From an uncultured Clostridia bacterium (GTDB lineage Bacteria; Bacillota; Clostridia; Oscillospirales; Acutalibacteraceae), in the NCBI GenBank assembly GCA_947165115.1, contig CAMUZD010000052.1:1-8836 (forward strand): a DNA stretch of 8,836 nucleotides, read 5' to 3'. The position numbers and the translations under genes were made by a program. The number at the start of each line of letters is the position of its first letter. Position 1 is the stretch's first letter. The notes under the pieces are model-generated. The model ran no database searches and had not been told where the DNA came from. It worked only from the letters and a program-made list of their open reading frames with translations. Positions 1 to 6,467 of this stretch are shown one piece after another.

Positions 1-125
1 GCGATGTGGCGACCGCCGCGCTCGCGCACGGCAATTCCTTCACGGTCTTCGGCGATATCGACACCGTTACCGGCACAAACGTCACAAGCGAATACTTCGT
101 GAAAGGTTATACTTTCAACGGTTAA
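1..125 (+). CDS. C-terminal end of an unidentified protein (partial, start outside window)
   Basis: An open frame enters from the left edge (first full codon at position 3) and ends at TAA 123-125, giving 40 residues that finish in KGYTFNG. The stretch is rich in Thr, Val, Gly and Asn and would suit the last beta strands of a secreted or surface domain, but no family can be recognised from so short a tail. Support for coding comes from the GC-rich third codon positions, as in the other genes here, and from a hairpin terminator starting 17 bases after the stop. It converges with the leftward pseudokinase gene, so it is a separate transcription unit. Confidence 0.6.
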   Translation, partial: DVATAALAHGNSFTVFGDIDTVTGTNVTSEYFVKGYTFNG

Positions 126-142
126 AACAAATGATATAAAAC

Positions 143-168
143 AAGAGCAGCCCTTACGGACTGCTCTT
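143..168. terminator. Bidirectional intrinsic terminator between convergent genes
   Basis: An 8-base perfect stem, AAGAGCAG (143-150) with CTGCTCTT (161-168), is extended inside by two C-G pairs around a TTAC loop, with one C-A mismatch at 151/160. On the plus strand the stem runs into TTTTATTAT. On the minus strand it is followed by GTTTTAT. It lies 17 bases after the rightward stop and 16 bases beyond the leftward stop, so it can end transcription of both convergent genes. Confidence 0.88.
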
Positions 169-184
169 TTATTATCGCTGTGTA

Positions 185-1951
185 TTATTCGTTCTCAGCA
201 GGAACGGATACTGACGGAGCCTGCGTTACGGGCTCGGTTGTGGTGTAGGCGGTGGCGCTCTCCTGCTGACGGGAGGTTGTTGAGTAGGAATAGGTGTAGC
301 TCCTCGTGGAGAATTCCTCGGTCACCTGCTGCGTATAGACCTTGAGGGTGACAAGGGTTCCGGCGTCGTATTCCTGATTTTCGGTCAGCGACATCTCGAT
401 AACCTCTTCATCCGAATACCAGCCGCTCTGGCTTACATCCATTCTTTCAACCTCGAAGCCGAGGCCGGTAAGCTGATCATAGGCTTCGTCGTATTTTTTG
501 CCGACGACATTGGGAAGAACTATCATTTCGGGGCCTTTGCTGACGGTCAGGACTATCGACGAGCCCTTCGGGACCAGAGTATCGGGCGGGACAGACTGAG
601 AAATAATCGTTCCCTTCGGAAGCTCGGCGTTAAATACTTCGTTTGCCGTTATCTTGAAATTCTTGTTGAATACGGGATTTGCCTGGATGCTGTCGTAATT
701 CGAAACGGAGAAATCGGGAACCTTGACCTGCTCGACCTGAGTCTGCGTTTCGGTTGTGGTCTCGCCCGGGTGTCTGAGGTTGATTTTGCCCGATTTATCA
801 AGGGTGACGAGCATTATTCCGAGCGCAATCGCGCCGATAAGGAGCACGCTGGCGAGAGCGATGAAGAACACTGCCGCGGAGCTCTTTTCCTTCTTCGGAG
901 GTTTGCTCGAAACGGGCGTCTGCGGATTCTTGTTAGGAATGGTCGGAGCGGGTGAATCCTTGCCGTAATTGGTGCTGACGGCCGTGGCCGCGGGCGAGGC
1001 GGAGAGCTCGGCTCTGAGCTGCTCGACGGTTTTGGTTCTGTCCTGAGGAAGTATCTGAAGGCCGTTGATAAGGCCGTTTATGACGTATGCGGGAAGGGCT
1101 TCGGCAAATTTGCCGGGCACCATGAGGCGGTCGTTCGCCATTCTCTCTTTTGCCGAAATCGGATTGCTTCCGATGAGGGTTCTGTAGAGAACTGCGGTAA
1201 ATGAATAGATATCTGTCCAGGGACCCTGGCGGACATCGAATCCATACTGCTCGGCCGCAGCGTAGCCGTCAAAAATCTGGGGATTCAGGCGGCTGCCGAC
1301 AGTCCTGACATCGCCGATTGAGAAGCCCGTGATTTTGATTTTTCCGTCTTCGCCGATGACAAGCGTCGAGGGAGAAATGCCTCTGTGAATTATGCCGTTC
1401 GAGTGAAGAGTTCCGAGGGTTGAGAGCGTCGGCATAAGAAGCTGGCGCGCCTTCTCCCAGGTGATGTATCCGGTTTTGCTCCTGAGCAGGAAATCCTGCA
1501 GGGAGATGCCGTCAAAATGATCGTAAACCGCATATGAGGTGCTGTTATCCTCAATCACGTCCGTGACATTTATCAGCGCGGAAAGTCCGCTGAGTTTCGC
1601 GAGCTTTCCCCATAATTCCTCAAAGCTGCGGCGCAGCTCGGCGTAGGTCGCCTCGGAGCCGAGACGCACCTGAAGAGACAGATTCAAATCGGACCTCGCG
1701 GTGATTGCCGAAGGCATGAATTCCCTGATGTTGACGGCTTTTTTCTCCATGAGATCCCAGCCGATATAGGTAGCGCCTTCGCCGTTGTAATCAACGACCT
1801 TGCCGACAAGGTATCTGTTGCCTATGACCGTGCGGACAGGCAGATAAGGAGCGCCCTGGACCGTATCGGCGTGATAGCCGCAGTACGGGCATTTCTTTTC
1901 CTCGCCTATCTCGTGCATACAGCCCATGCAGAGATTATCGGAACTAATCAA
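185..1951 (-). CDS. Membrane pseudokinase: zinc ribbon, kinase-like fold, TM helix, two PASTA repeats
   Basis: The protein has 588 residues from a TTG start at 1951-1949. That start is chosen because AAAAGGAG sits 8 bases upstream, and because the only upstream ATG (2050) lies upstream of the promoter -10. Domains in order: zinc ribbon with CxxC pairs C8/C11 and C21/C24; a Ser/Thr-kinase-like domain at about 40-315; a transmembrane helix at about 358-384 preceded by a basic PPKKEK stretch; PASTA repeats at about 409-473 and 476-540; and a Ser/Thr/Tyr-rich tail to 588. The kinase domain keeps a Gly-rich loop (NGEGAT, 56-61), but the VAIK-type lysine is R76 (VNIRE), the HRD motif reads HRG (189-191) followed by ISPST instead of LKPEN, and DFG reads GFS (209-211). 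It is therefore predicted not to phosphorylate by the usual mechanism. The expected topology is kinase fold inside, PASTA outside. PASTA domains of PknB-type kinases bind peptidoglycan fragments or lipid II, so envelope sensing or scaffolding is likely. Its partner is unknown. It is divergent from the glycogen operon. Confidence 0.9.
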   Translation of the reverse strand: MISSDNLCMGCMHEIGEEKKCPYCGYHADTVQGAPYLPVRTVIGNRYLVGKVVDYNGEGATYIGWDLMEKKAVNIREFMPSAITARSDLNLSLQVRLGSEATYAELRRSFEELWGKLAKLSGLSALINVTDVIEDNSTSYAVYDHFDGISLQDFLLRSKTGYITWEKARQLLMPTLSTLGTLHSNGIIHRGISPSTLVIGEDGKIKITGFSIGDVRTVGSRLNPQIFDGYAAAEQYGFDVRQGPWTDIYSFTAVLYRTLIGSNPISAKERMANDRLMVPGKFAEALPAYVINGLINGLQILPQDRTKTVEQLRAELSASPAATAVSTNYGKDSPAPTIPNKNPQTPVSSKPPKKEKSSAAVFFIALASVLLIGAIALGIMLVTLDKSGKINLRHPGETTTETQTQVEQVKVPDFSVSNYDSIQANPVFNKNFKITANEVFNAELPKGTIISQSVPPDTLVPKGSSIVLTVSKGPEMIVLPNVVGKKYDEAYDQLTGLGFEVERMDVSQSGWYSDEEVIEMSLTENQEYDAGTLVTLKVYTQQVTEEFSTRSYTYSYSTTSRQQESATAYTTTEPVTQAPSVSVPAENE

Positions 1952-1959
1952 TATAATCA

Positions 1960-1967
1960 CTCCTTTT
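1960..1967 (-). promoter_or_regulatory. Ribosome binding site fixing the TTG start of the pseudokinase
   Basis: Read on the minus strand, AAAAGGAG is followed by an 8-base spacer and then TTG ATT AGT. A GTG (1960-1958) in the same frame overlaps the Shine-Dalgarno itself and is too close to it. No ATG in frame is better placed. The reading frame is open upstream, so a purely longest-frame start would wrongly add 33 residues. Confidence 0.82.
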
Positions 1968-1987
1968 GGGAAGCTGAAATCATAACC

Positions 1988-2025
1988 GGGGATTGAAGAG
2001 AGACCCTTGCGGGCACATATTCCCC
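1988..2025 (-). other. Possible small structured element in the pseudokinase 5' leader
   Basis: In the minus-strand transcript, GGGGA (2025-2021) can pair with TCCCC (1992-1988). Between them CCC-GCAA-GGG (2013-2004) can form a hairpin with a GNRA tetraloop. The element sits near the 5' end of the leader, about 35 bases before the ribosome binding site. The stems are short (5 and 3 pairs) and match no riboswitch I know, so it may be chance. Confidence 0.25.
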
Positions 2026-2035
2026 TATTATGGCA

Positions 2036-2064
2036 ATAGTAACAAAGCACAATGCCTTTGTCAA
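2036..2064 (-). promoter_or_regulatory. Sigma-A promoter for the pseudokinase gene
   Basis: On the minus strand, TTGACA (2064-2059, a perfect -35) is followed by exactly 17 bases and then TACTAT (2041-2036, four of six matches to TATAAT). Transcription should start near 2029-2031, giving a leader of roughly 78 bases before the TTG codon. The -35 lies upstream of the in-frame ATG at 2050, so that ATG cannot be the start of an mRNA made from this promoter. Confidence 0.75.
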
Positions 2065-2096
2065 TCTATGTTACCGACTTGTAATAATTTTTAGTT

Positions 2097-2110
2097 AATT
2101 TAATTAAATT
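2097..2110. repeat. Perfect AT-only palindrome between the divergent promoters
   Basis: AATTTAATTAAATT is identical to its reverse complement over 14 bases and lies inside a run of almost pure A/T (about 2084-2125). It starts 33 bases upstream of the leftward -35 and ends 39 bases upstream of the rightward -35. It could be a regulator binding site, an UP-like element or simply AT-rich promoter DNA, where palindromes arise easily by chance. Confidence 0.35.
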
Positions 2111-2149
2111 TTATAAATTAAATTTGTTAAGTAAACCTTTCAGTTCAAC

Positions 2150-2178
2150 TTGAAATGTTCATAATATGTTGTTATAAT
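2150..2178 (+). promoter_or_regulatory. Sigma-A promoter of the glycogen operon
   Basis: TTGAAA (2150-2155, five of six matches to TTGACA) is separated by exactly 17 bases from a perfect TATAAT (2173-2178). The start of transcription should be near 2184-2186, leaving a short AT-rich leader of about 44 bases before glgB with no room for a known riboswitch. No other convincing promoter is seen in the short gaps further down the operon. Confidence 0.8.
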
Positions 2179-2214
2179 TTACTGTGAATATTTATACTTT
2201 ATTTATATATAATC

Positions 2215-2221
2215 AAGGGGG
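2215..2221 (+). promoter_or_regulatory. Ribosome binding site deciding the glgB start
   Basis: AAGGGGG lies 7 bases upstream of ATG 2229. An earlier in-frame GTG at 2184 coincides with the predicted transcription start, has no Shine-Dalgarno, and would add an AT-rich 15-residue leader absent from branching enzymes. The ATG at 2229 is therefore preferred. Confidence 0.85.
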
Positions 2222-2228
2222 CAGTTCA

Positions 2229-4127
2229 ATGTCATACGAGAATAACATACCTCTCTACCTCTTCCACCAGGGAACGAATGCCAAGGCATACGAATTCCTC
2301 GGATCGCATCCTTCGGAAAACGGCGGAGTTGTATTCAGGGTATGGGCACCCTCGGCCGTGAGCGTGAGCCTGACCGGCGATTTCAACGGCTGGGACGCTA
2401 GCGCGAATCCGATGTCAAAAATCAGCGGCGGAGTCTGGGAATGCCACGTGCCGGTTGTCAATGTCTATGACAGCTACAAGTATCTGATTACCGCGCCGGA
2501 CGGCAGAACTTTCCACAAGGCCGATCCCTACGCCTTCCACGCGGAGACAAGGCCGGGCACCGCTTCAAAGTATTATCCCTCGCTCGATTTCAAATGGAGC
2601 GACAAGGCCTGGCTCAAAAAGAGAAAGGAATCCGATATCTACTCTTCGCCCGTCAATATCTATGAAGTGCACGCGGGCTCCTGGCAGGTATATGATGACG
2701 GCAACCCCCTCTCATACAGAGAGCTTGCCGATCGCCTGATTCCCTATGTCAAAGAAATGGGCTACACCCACATCGAGCTGCTGCCGGTGATGGAGCATCC
2801 CTTTGACGGCAGCTGGGGCTATCAGGTTACGGGCTATTTCGCACCGACCTCCCGCTACGGCACTCCCGAGGATTTCGCCTATTTTATAAACACCGCCCAC
2901 AAGGCGGGCATCGGCGTTATTCTCGACTGGGTCCCTGCCCACTTCCCGAAGGACGCCTTCGGCCTCTATGAATTCGACGGCTCGAAGTGCTATGAATACG
3001 AGGACCTGCGCAAGGGCGAACACTTCCAGTGGGGAACAAGAGTTTTTGACTACGGCAAGAATGAGGTCCAGAGCTTCCTCGTTTCGAGCGCGATGTTCTG
3101 GATTGAAAAATATCACATTGACGGCCTGAGAGTTGATGCCGTCGCCTCAATGCTCTATCTCGATTACGGCAGAAACGACGGTCAGTGGGTAGCGAACACT
3201 TACGGCGGCAGAGAGAATCTCGAAGCGGTAGCGTTCCTGAGAAAGCTCAACGAATCCATCTTCCGCGAGCACGGCGACGTTATGATGATTGCCGAGGAGA
3301 GCACCGCCTGGCCTATGGTCTCCAAGCCGACCTACAGCGGCGGTCTCGGCTTCAATTTCAAATGGAACATGGGCTGGATGAACGACTGCCTTCGCTACTT
3401 CTCGCTCGACGGCATATTCCGCAAATTCAATCACGACTGCCTGACCTTCTCGTTCTTCTACGCTTTCAGCGAGAATTTCGTACTCCCGATTTCGCACGAC
3501 GAGGTCGTTCACGGCAAGTGCTCACTGATAAACAAGATGCCCGGCACATATGAGGAAAAATTCGCGGGCGTGCGCTCGTTCCTCGGCTATATGATGTCTC
3601 ACCCGGGCAAGAAGCTTCTCTTCATGGGCAGCGAATTCGGCCAGTTCATCGAATGGAACTATAAGCAGCAGCTTGACTGGATGCTTCTCGATTACGACGC
3701 GCACAGGCAGCTCAGGCAATATACGGCGGACCTCAATAAATTCTATCTCGCGAATCCCCCGCTCTGGGAGGATGACTACAGCTGGGACGGCTTCAGCTGG
3801 ATAGTCAGCGACGACTGCGACAATTCAGTGGTCGCCTATCTGCGCAGAGATAAAGAAGGCAATGAGATTATCACGGTCTGCAATTTCACCGGCGTTACGA
3901 GAAAGGGATACAGAATCGGAGTTCCCAAGGCGGGCAGCTACAAGCCCGTATTCTCCTCCGCCTCTCCCGCTTACGGCGGCAGGGACGAGAGCACCAAAGC
4001 ATCCGTCAGGGCAAAGAAAGTTCCGATGCACGGCTTTGATTACAGCATAGAGCTCGATATTGAGGGCCTGAGCTGTCTCTACATAAAAAACACGGCAAAG
4101 AAGAAAACCGTTAAGGAGGATAAATAA
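2229..4127 (+). CDS. glgB: 1,4-alpha-glucan branching enzyme GlgB
   Basis: This cytoplasmic GH13 enzyme of 632 residues cuts alpha-1,4 chains and rejoins them through alpha-1,6 bonds to make the branches of glycogen. An N-terminal CBM48-like beta domain (about 20-100) contains RVWAPSA and GDFNGWD. The TIM barrel carries all four GH13 regions: DWVPAHFP (from D233), GLRVDAV with nucleophile D303, MIAEES with acid/base E356, and ISHDEVVHGK with D424 as the transition-state stabiliser. A C-terminal beta domain ends at about 620, followed by a Lys-rich tail. The length fits the shorter GlgB type with a single N-terminal beta domain, as opposed to the roughly 730-residue enterobacterial form. It is first in the operon, directly behind the sigma-A promoter, and its last codons contain the glgC ribosome binding site. 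All catalytic residues are intact and I see no frameshift. Confidence 0.97.
   Translation: MSYENNIPLYLFHQGTNAKAYEFLGSHPSENGGVVFRVWAPSAVSVSLTGDFNGWDASANPMSKISGGVWECHVPVVNVYDSYKYLITAPDGRTFHKADPYAFHAETRPGTASKYYPSLDFKWSDKAWLKKRKESDIYSSPVNIYEVHAGSWQVYDDGNPLSYRELADRLIPYVKEMGYTHIELLPVMEHPFDGSWGYQVTGYFAPTSRYGTPEDFAYFINTAHKAGIGVILDWVPAHFPKDAFGLYEFDGSKCYEYEDLRKGEHFQWGTRVFDYGKNEVQSFLVSSAMFWIEKYHIDGLRVDAVASMLYLDYGRNDGQWVANTYGGRENLEAVAFLRKLNESIFREHGDVMMIAEESTAWPMVSKPTYSGGLGFNFKWNMGWMNDCLRYFSLDGIFRKFNHDCLTFSFFYAFSENFVLPISHDEVVHGKCSLINKMPGTYEEKFAGVRSFLGYMMSHPGKKLLFMGSEFGQFIEWNYKQQLDWMLLDYDAHRQLRQYTADLNKFYLANPPLWEDDYSWDGFSWIVSDDCDNSVVAYLRRDKEGNEIITVCNFTGVTRKGYRIGVPKAGSYKPVFSSASPAYGGRDESTKASVRAKKVPMHGFDYSIELDIEGLSCLYIKNTAKKKTVKEDK
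4113..4120 (+). promoter_or_regulatory. glgC ribosome binding site inside the end of glgB
   Basis: AAGGAGGA is embedded in the codons for the last residues of GlgB (VKEDK) and lies 8 bases before ATG 4129. Only one base separates the glgB stop from the glgC start, so ribosomes finishing glgB would reach the glgC start site directly. Translational coupling is likely. Confidence 0.85.
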
Positions 4128-4128
4128 G

Positions 4129-5343
4129 ATGGCAAGGAAACAGGAATGCATAGCCATGTTGCTGGCCGGCGGTCAGGGAAGCCGCCTCGGTATTCTCACA
4201 AAGAATATCGCAAAACCCGCAGTTCCCTACGGCGGAAAATACAGGATAATCGATTTCCCGCTGTCAAACTGCGTAAATTCGGGAATCCACACGGTCGGCG
4301 TGCTCACCCAGTATCAGCCGCTCGTGCTCAATGATTATATCGGAAACGGTCAGCCCTGGGATCTTGACAGAGCGGACGGCGGCGTTCACATTCTCTCCCC
4401 CTATCAGCAGATAAAGGGCACCGAATGGTATAAGGGCACCGCAAATTCGATTTATCAGAATATCAAATTCATCGAGAGATACGATCCCGAGTATGTCCTG
4501 ATTCTTTCGGGCGACCATATTTACAAGATGGATTATTCCAAGATGCTCGATTATCACAAGGCGAATAAAGCGGACTGCACCATCGCCATGATAGAGGTCC
4601 CCTGGGAAGAGGCGAGCCGCTTCGGCCTGATGATAGTCAATCCCGACGGCTCCATCTCCGAATTCGAGGAGAAACCCGAAAATCCGAGAAGCAACAAGGC
4701 TTCAATGGGCATTTATATCTTCAACTGGAAGAAGCTTCGCCAGTATCTTATCGACGATGAGGCGAATGAGAATTCGGGCAACGACTTCGGCCACGATGTC
4801 ATCCCCGCGATGCATAAGGCGGGCGAGAGAATGTTCGCCTATCAGTTTGACGGCTACTGGAAGGATGTCGGAACTATCGACTCCCTCTGGGATTCAAACC
4901 TCGACCTTCTCAATCCGAAAGTTGACCTCGACCTCGATGACGACAGCTGGAAGATTTATTCGAGATCTCCCGTCGCTCCGCCTCACTATGTGGGCGAAAA
5001 CGCAAAGATCGAGAATTCGATGATAACCGAGGGCTGCGAGATTGACGGCAGCATAGATTTCTCGGTGCTCTTCGCAAATGTAAAAGTTGAAGAGGGCGCA
5101 AACGTCAAGTATTCAATTATCATGCCCGGCACGGTCATAAAGAAGGGCGCGACGGTCCAGTATTCGATAGTCGCAGAGAATACGGTTATCGAAGAGGGCG
5201 CGACAGTCGGCAGAAGCCCCGAGGAAATGGAAAACATTGAAGACTGGGGCGTGGCCGTTATCGGAAACGGCATTAAAATCGGCAAGGATGTAAAAGTTGC
5301 CCCGAAGGCAATGGTTGATACCGATATGGGAGGCGAAGCATAA
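4129..5343 (+). CDS. glgC: Glucose-1-phosphate adenylyltransferase (ADP-glucose pyrophosphorylase), catalytic subunit GlgC
   Basis: This 404-residue enzyme makes ADP-glucose and pyrophosphate from ATP and glucose-1-phosphate, the committed and normally allosterically controlled step of bacterial glycogen synthesis. The nucleotidyltransferase domain shows GGQGSRL (14-20), AKPAVPYGGKYRIIDF (28-43), WYKGTANSIYQN (100-111), the metal-binding LSGDH with D129, the sugar-phosphate site FEEKP (179-183) and the DGYWKDVGT motif (241-249). A left-handed beta-helix of hexapeptide repeats (about 285-395, for example ENAKIENSMI and EEGANVKYSII) forms the C-terminal half. Length and motifs match the family fully. 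It overlaps glgD by one base (TAATG), which fits production of the two subunits together. In Firmicutes that carry both, GlgC is active alone and GlgD modifies activity; that is family knowledge and is not visible here. Confidence 0.97.
   Translation: MARKQECIAMLLAGGQGSRLGILTKNIAKPAVPYGGKYRIIDFPLSNCVNSGIHTVGVLTQYQPLVLNDYIGNGQPWDLDRADGGVHILSPYQQIKGTEWYKGTANSIYQNIKFIERYDPEYVLILSGDHIYKMDYSKMLDYHKANKADCTIAMIEVPWEEASRFGLMIVNPDGSISEFEEKPENPRSNKASMGIYIFNWKKLRQYLIDDEANENSGNDFGHDVIPAMHKAGERMFAYQFDGYWKDVGTIDSLWDSNLDLLNPKVDLDLDDDSWKIYSRSPVAPPHYVGENAKIENSMITEGCEIDGSIDFSVLFANVKVEEGANVKYSIIMPGTVIKKGATVQYSIVAENTVIEEGATVGRSPEEMENIEDWGVAVIGNGIKIGKDVKVAPKAMVDTDMGGEA
5328..5333 (+). promoter_or_regulatory. glgD ribosome binding site inside the end of glgC
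   Basis: GGGAGG lies 9 bases before ATG 5343, within the last codons of glgC. The stop and start share one base (TAATG), a standard arrangement for coupled translation of interacting subunits. Confidence 0.8.
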
Positions 5344-6455
5344 TGGCAGCAAAGAATGTTCTCGGAATAATCTTTTCAAACGCCTATGATGAAGTAATCC
5401 CCCAGGTCACTTCACACAGGACTATGGGCTCGGTCCCGTTTGCGGGCCGTTACCGCCTCATAGATTTTCAGCTTTCAAATATGGTAAACGCGGGCATTCC
5501 GCAGGTCGGAATCCTCACAAACAGCAATTACCGCTCGCTCATGGACCATATAGGCAACGGCAAGGCGTGGGATCTCGCGCGCAAGAGAGACGGTCTCACC
5601 ATCCTGCCCCCGTTCAATCACCCCGATACCGGCGTATTCAAGGGCAAGATTGACGCTCTCTTCGGCAGCATCGGCTATATCAGCGATTCCGGCAAGGATT
5701 ATGTGCTTATTACAGACTGCAACGTTGTCTGCGATATAGATTATGACGCACTGCTCGAATTCCATATCGAGAGAAACGCGGAAATCACTCTTGCATACGC
5801 AAGAAACGTCAAATCGCAGCTTGCAACCGCAATGGAATACGAAGTTGAATCCTACGGCAGAATCAGCGAAATCAGATATGCCGATCCCTTCGGCGACGAT
5901 TCCAGCAACTCGCTCAAGATGATGGTTATCAACCGCACCCTGCTCGAGCGCCTGCTCCACGAAGCGAGCCTCAAGAGAATCACCGATTTCGAGCAGCTCC
6001 TATCCGAAAACTGCGGCAATCTCAGAGTTTACGGTTACAGACACAACGGCTACGCGAAGATCATCGAGGATCTCAAATCATATTATGACGCGAATCTCGA
6101 CCTCCTCAAGCCCGAGGTCAGGAGAGCGCTTTTCCCGGCGGACAAGCCCGTCTATACCAAGACCAGCGACAAAGTTCCCGCCGTTTACGGCATAAACTCG
6201 GTCGTCAAGAATTCACTCATTGCCGACGGCTGCAGGATTGACGGCGAGGTTGAAAACAGCATCCTCTTCAGAGGCGTAACCGTCTCGAAGGGCGCGAAGG
6301 TAAAGAACTCAATTATCATGCAGGACACTTTCATCAGTGAAAATGCCGAGGTTGAATCGGTAATCACGGATAAGGATGTTTCCATCGGCGCGCGCAAGAA
6401 ACTCTGCGGTGCGGATAATTATCCGGTTTATATCGGGAAGGGAATAAATATCTGA
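5343..6455 (+). CDS. glgD: GlgD, non-catalytic ADP-glucose pyrophosphorylase subunit
   Basis: This 370-residue paralogue of GlgC has the same two-domain layout: a nucleotidyltransferase-like domain (1-250) and hexapeptide beta-helix repeats (about 280-350, for example KGAKVKNSIIM). It keeps structural landmarks such as AGRYRLIDFQLSN (34-46) and NLDLL (251-255), but lacks the GGxGSRL pyrophosphate loop (here FSNAYDEVIPQ), and the SGDH metal site reads DCNV with N127 in place of the catalytic Asp. It is therefore expected to be inactive alone. GlgD proteins of Firmicutes are known to associate with GlgC and raise its activity or alter its regulation, and the one-base overlap with glgC supports a stoichiometric complex. 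The pattern is that of GlgD proper, not a decayed second GlgC. Confidence 0.95.
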   Translation: MAAKNVLGIIFSNAYDEVIPQVTSHRTMGSVPFAGRYRLIDFQLSNMVNAGIPQVGILTNSNYRSLMDHIGNGKAWDLARKRDGLTILPPFNHPDTGVFKGKIDALFGSIGYISDSGKDYVLITDCNVVCDIDYDALLEFHIERNAEITLAYARNVKSQLATAMEYEVESYGRISEIRYADPFGDDSSNSLKMMVINRTLLERLLHEASLKRITDFEQLLSENCGNLRVYGYRHNGYAKIIEDLKSYYDANLDLLKPEVRRALFPADKPVYTKTSDKVPAVYGINSVVKNSLIADGCRIDGEVENSILFRGVTVSKGAKVKNSIIMQDTFISENAEVESVITDKDVSIGARKKLCGADNYPVYIGKGINI

Positions 6456-6467
6456 GGTAACTTAGCA

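Noticed and set aside
1952..2050. In-frame ATG at 2050 as start of the pseudokinase, adding 33 residues with extra Cys (CYYC)
   Set aside because: It lies upstream of the -10 box at 2036-2041 and has no ribosome binding site. TTG at 1951 has AAAAGGAG at 8 bases, and the domain structure begins after it.
2208..2213. A second TATAAT as an alternative glgB promoter -10
   Set aside because: The hexamer 17 bases upstream (TGAATA) is a poor -35, and transcription would start at about 2220, inside the ribosome binding site.
2184..2228. GTG at 2184 as start of glgB
   Set aside because: It falls at the predicted transcription start, lacks a Shine-Dalgarno and encodes a leader not typical of branching enzymes. 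ATG 2229 has AAGGGGG 7 bases upstream.
4429..4464. Asn106 in GlgC (WYKGTANSIYQN, where many enzymes have Asp) as a lost active-site residue
   Set aside because: The metal-binding D129 and all other motifs are intact, and I believe Asn is common at this place in Firmicutes GlgC, so it is probably ordinary variation.
5475..5960. Long antisense open frames, for example 5475-5960 within glgD, 7389-7883 within glgA and 2712-3116 within glgB, all on the minus strand
   Set aside because: They lie wholly inside genes with clear family motifs, have no ribosome binding sites that I can see, and encode no recognisable protein. The GC-biased third codon positions of the real genes explain them.
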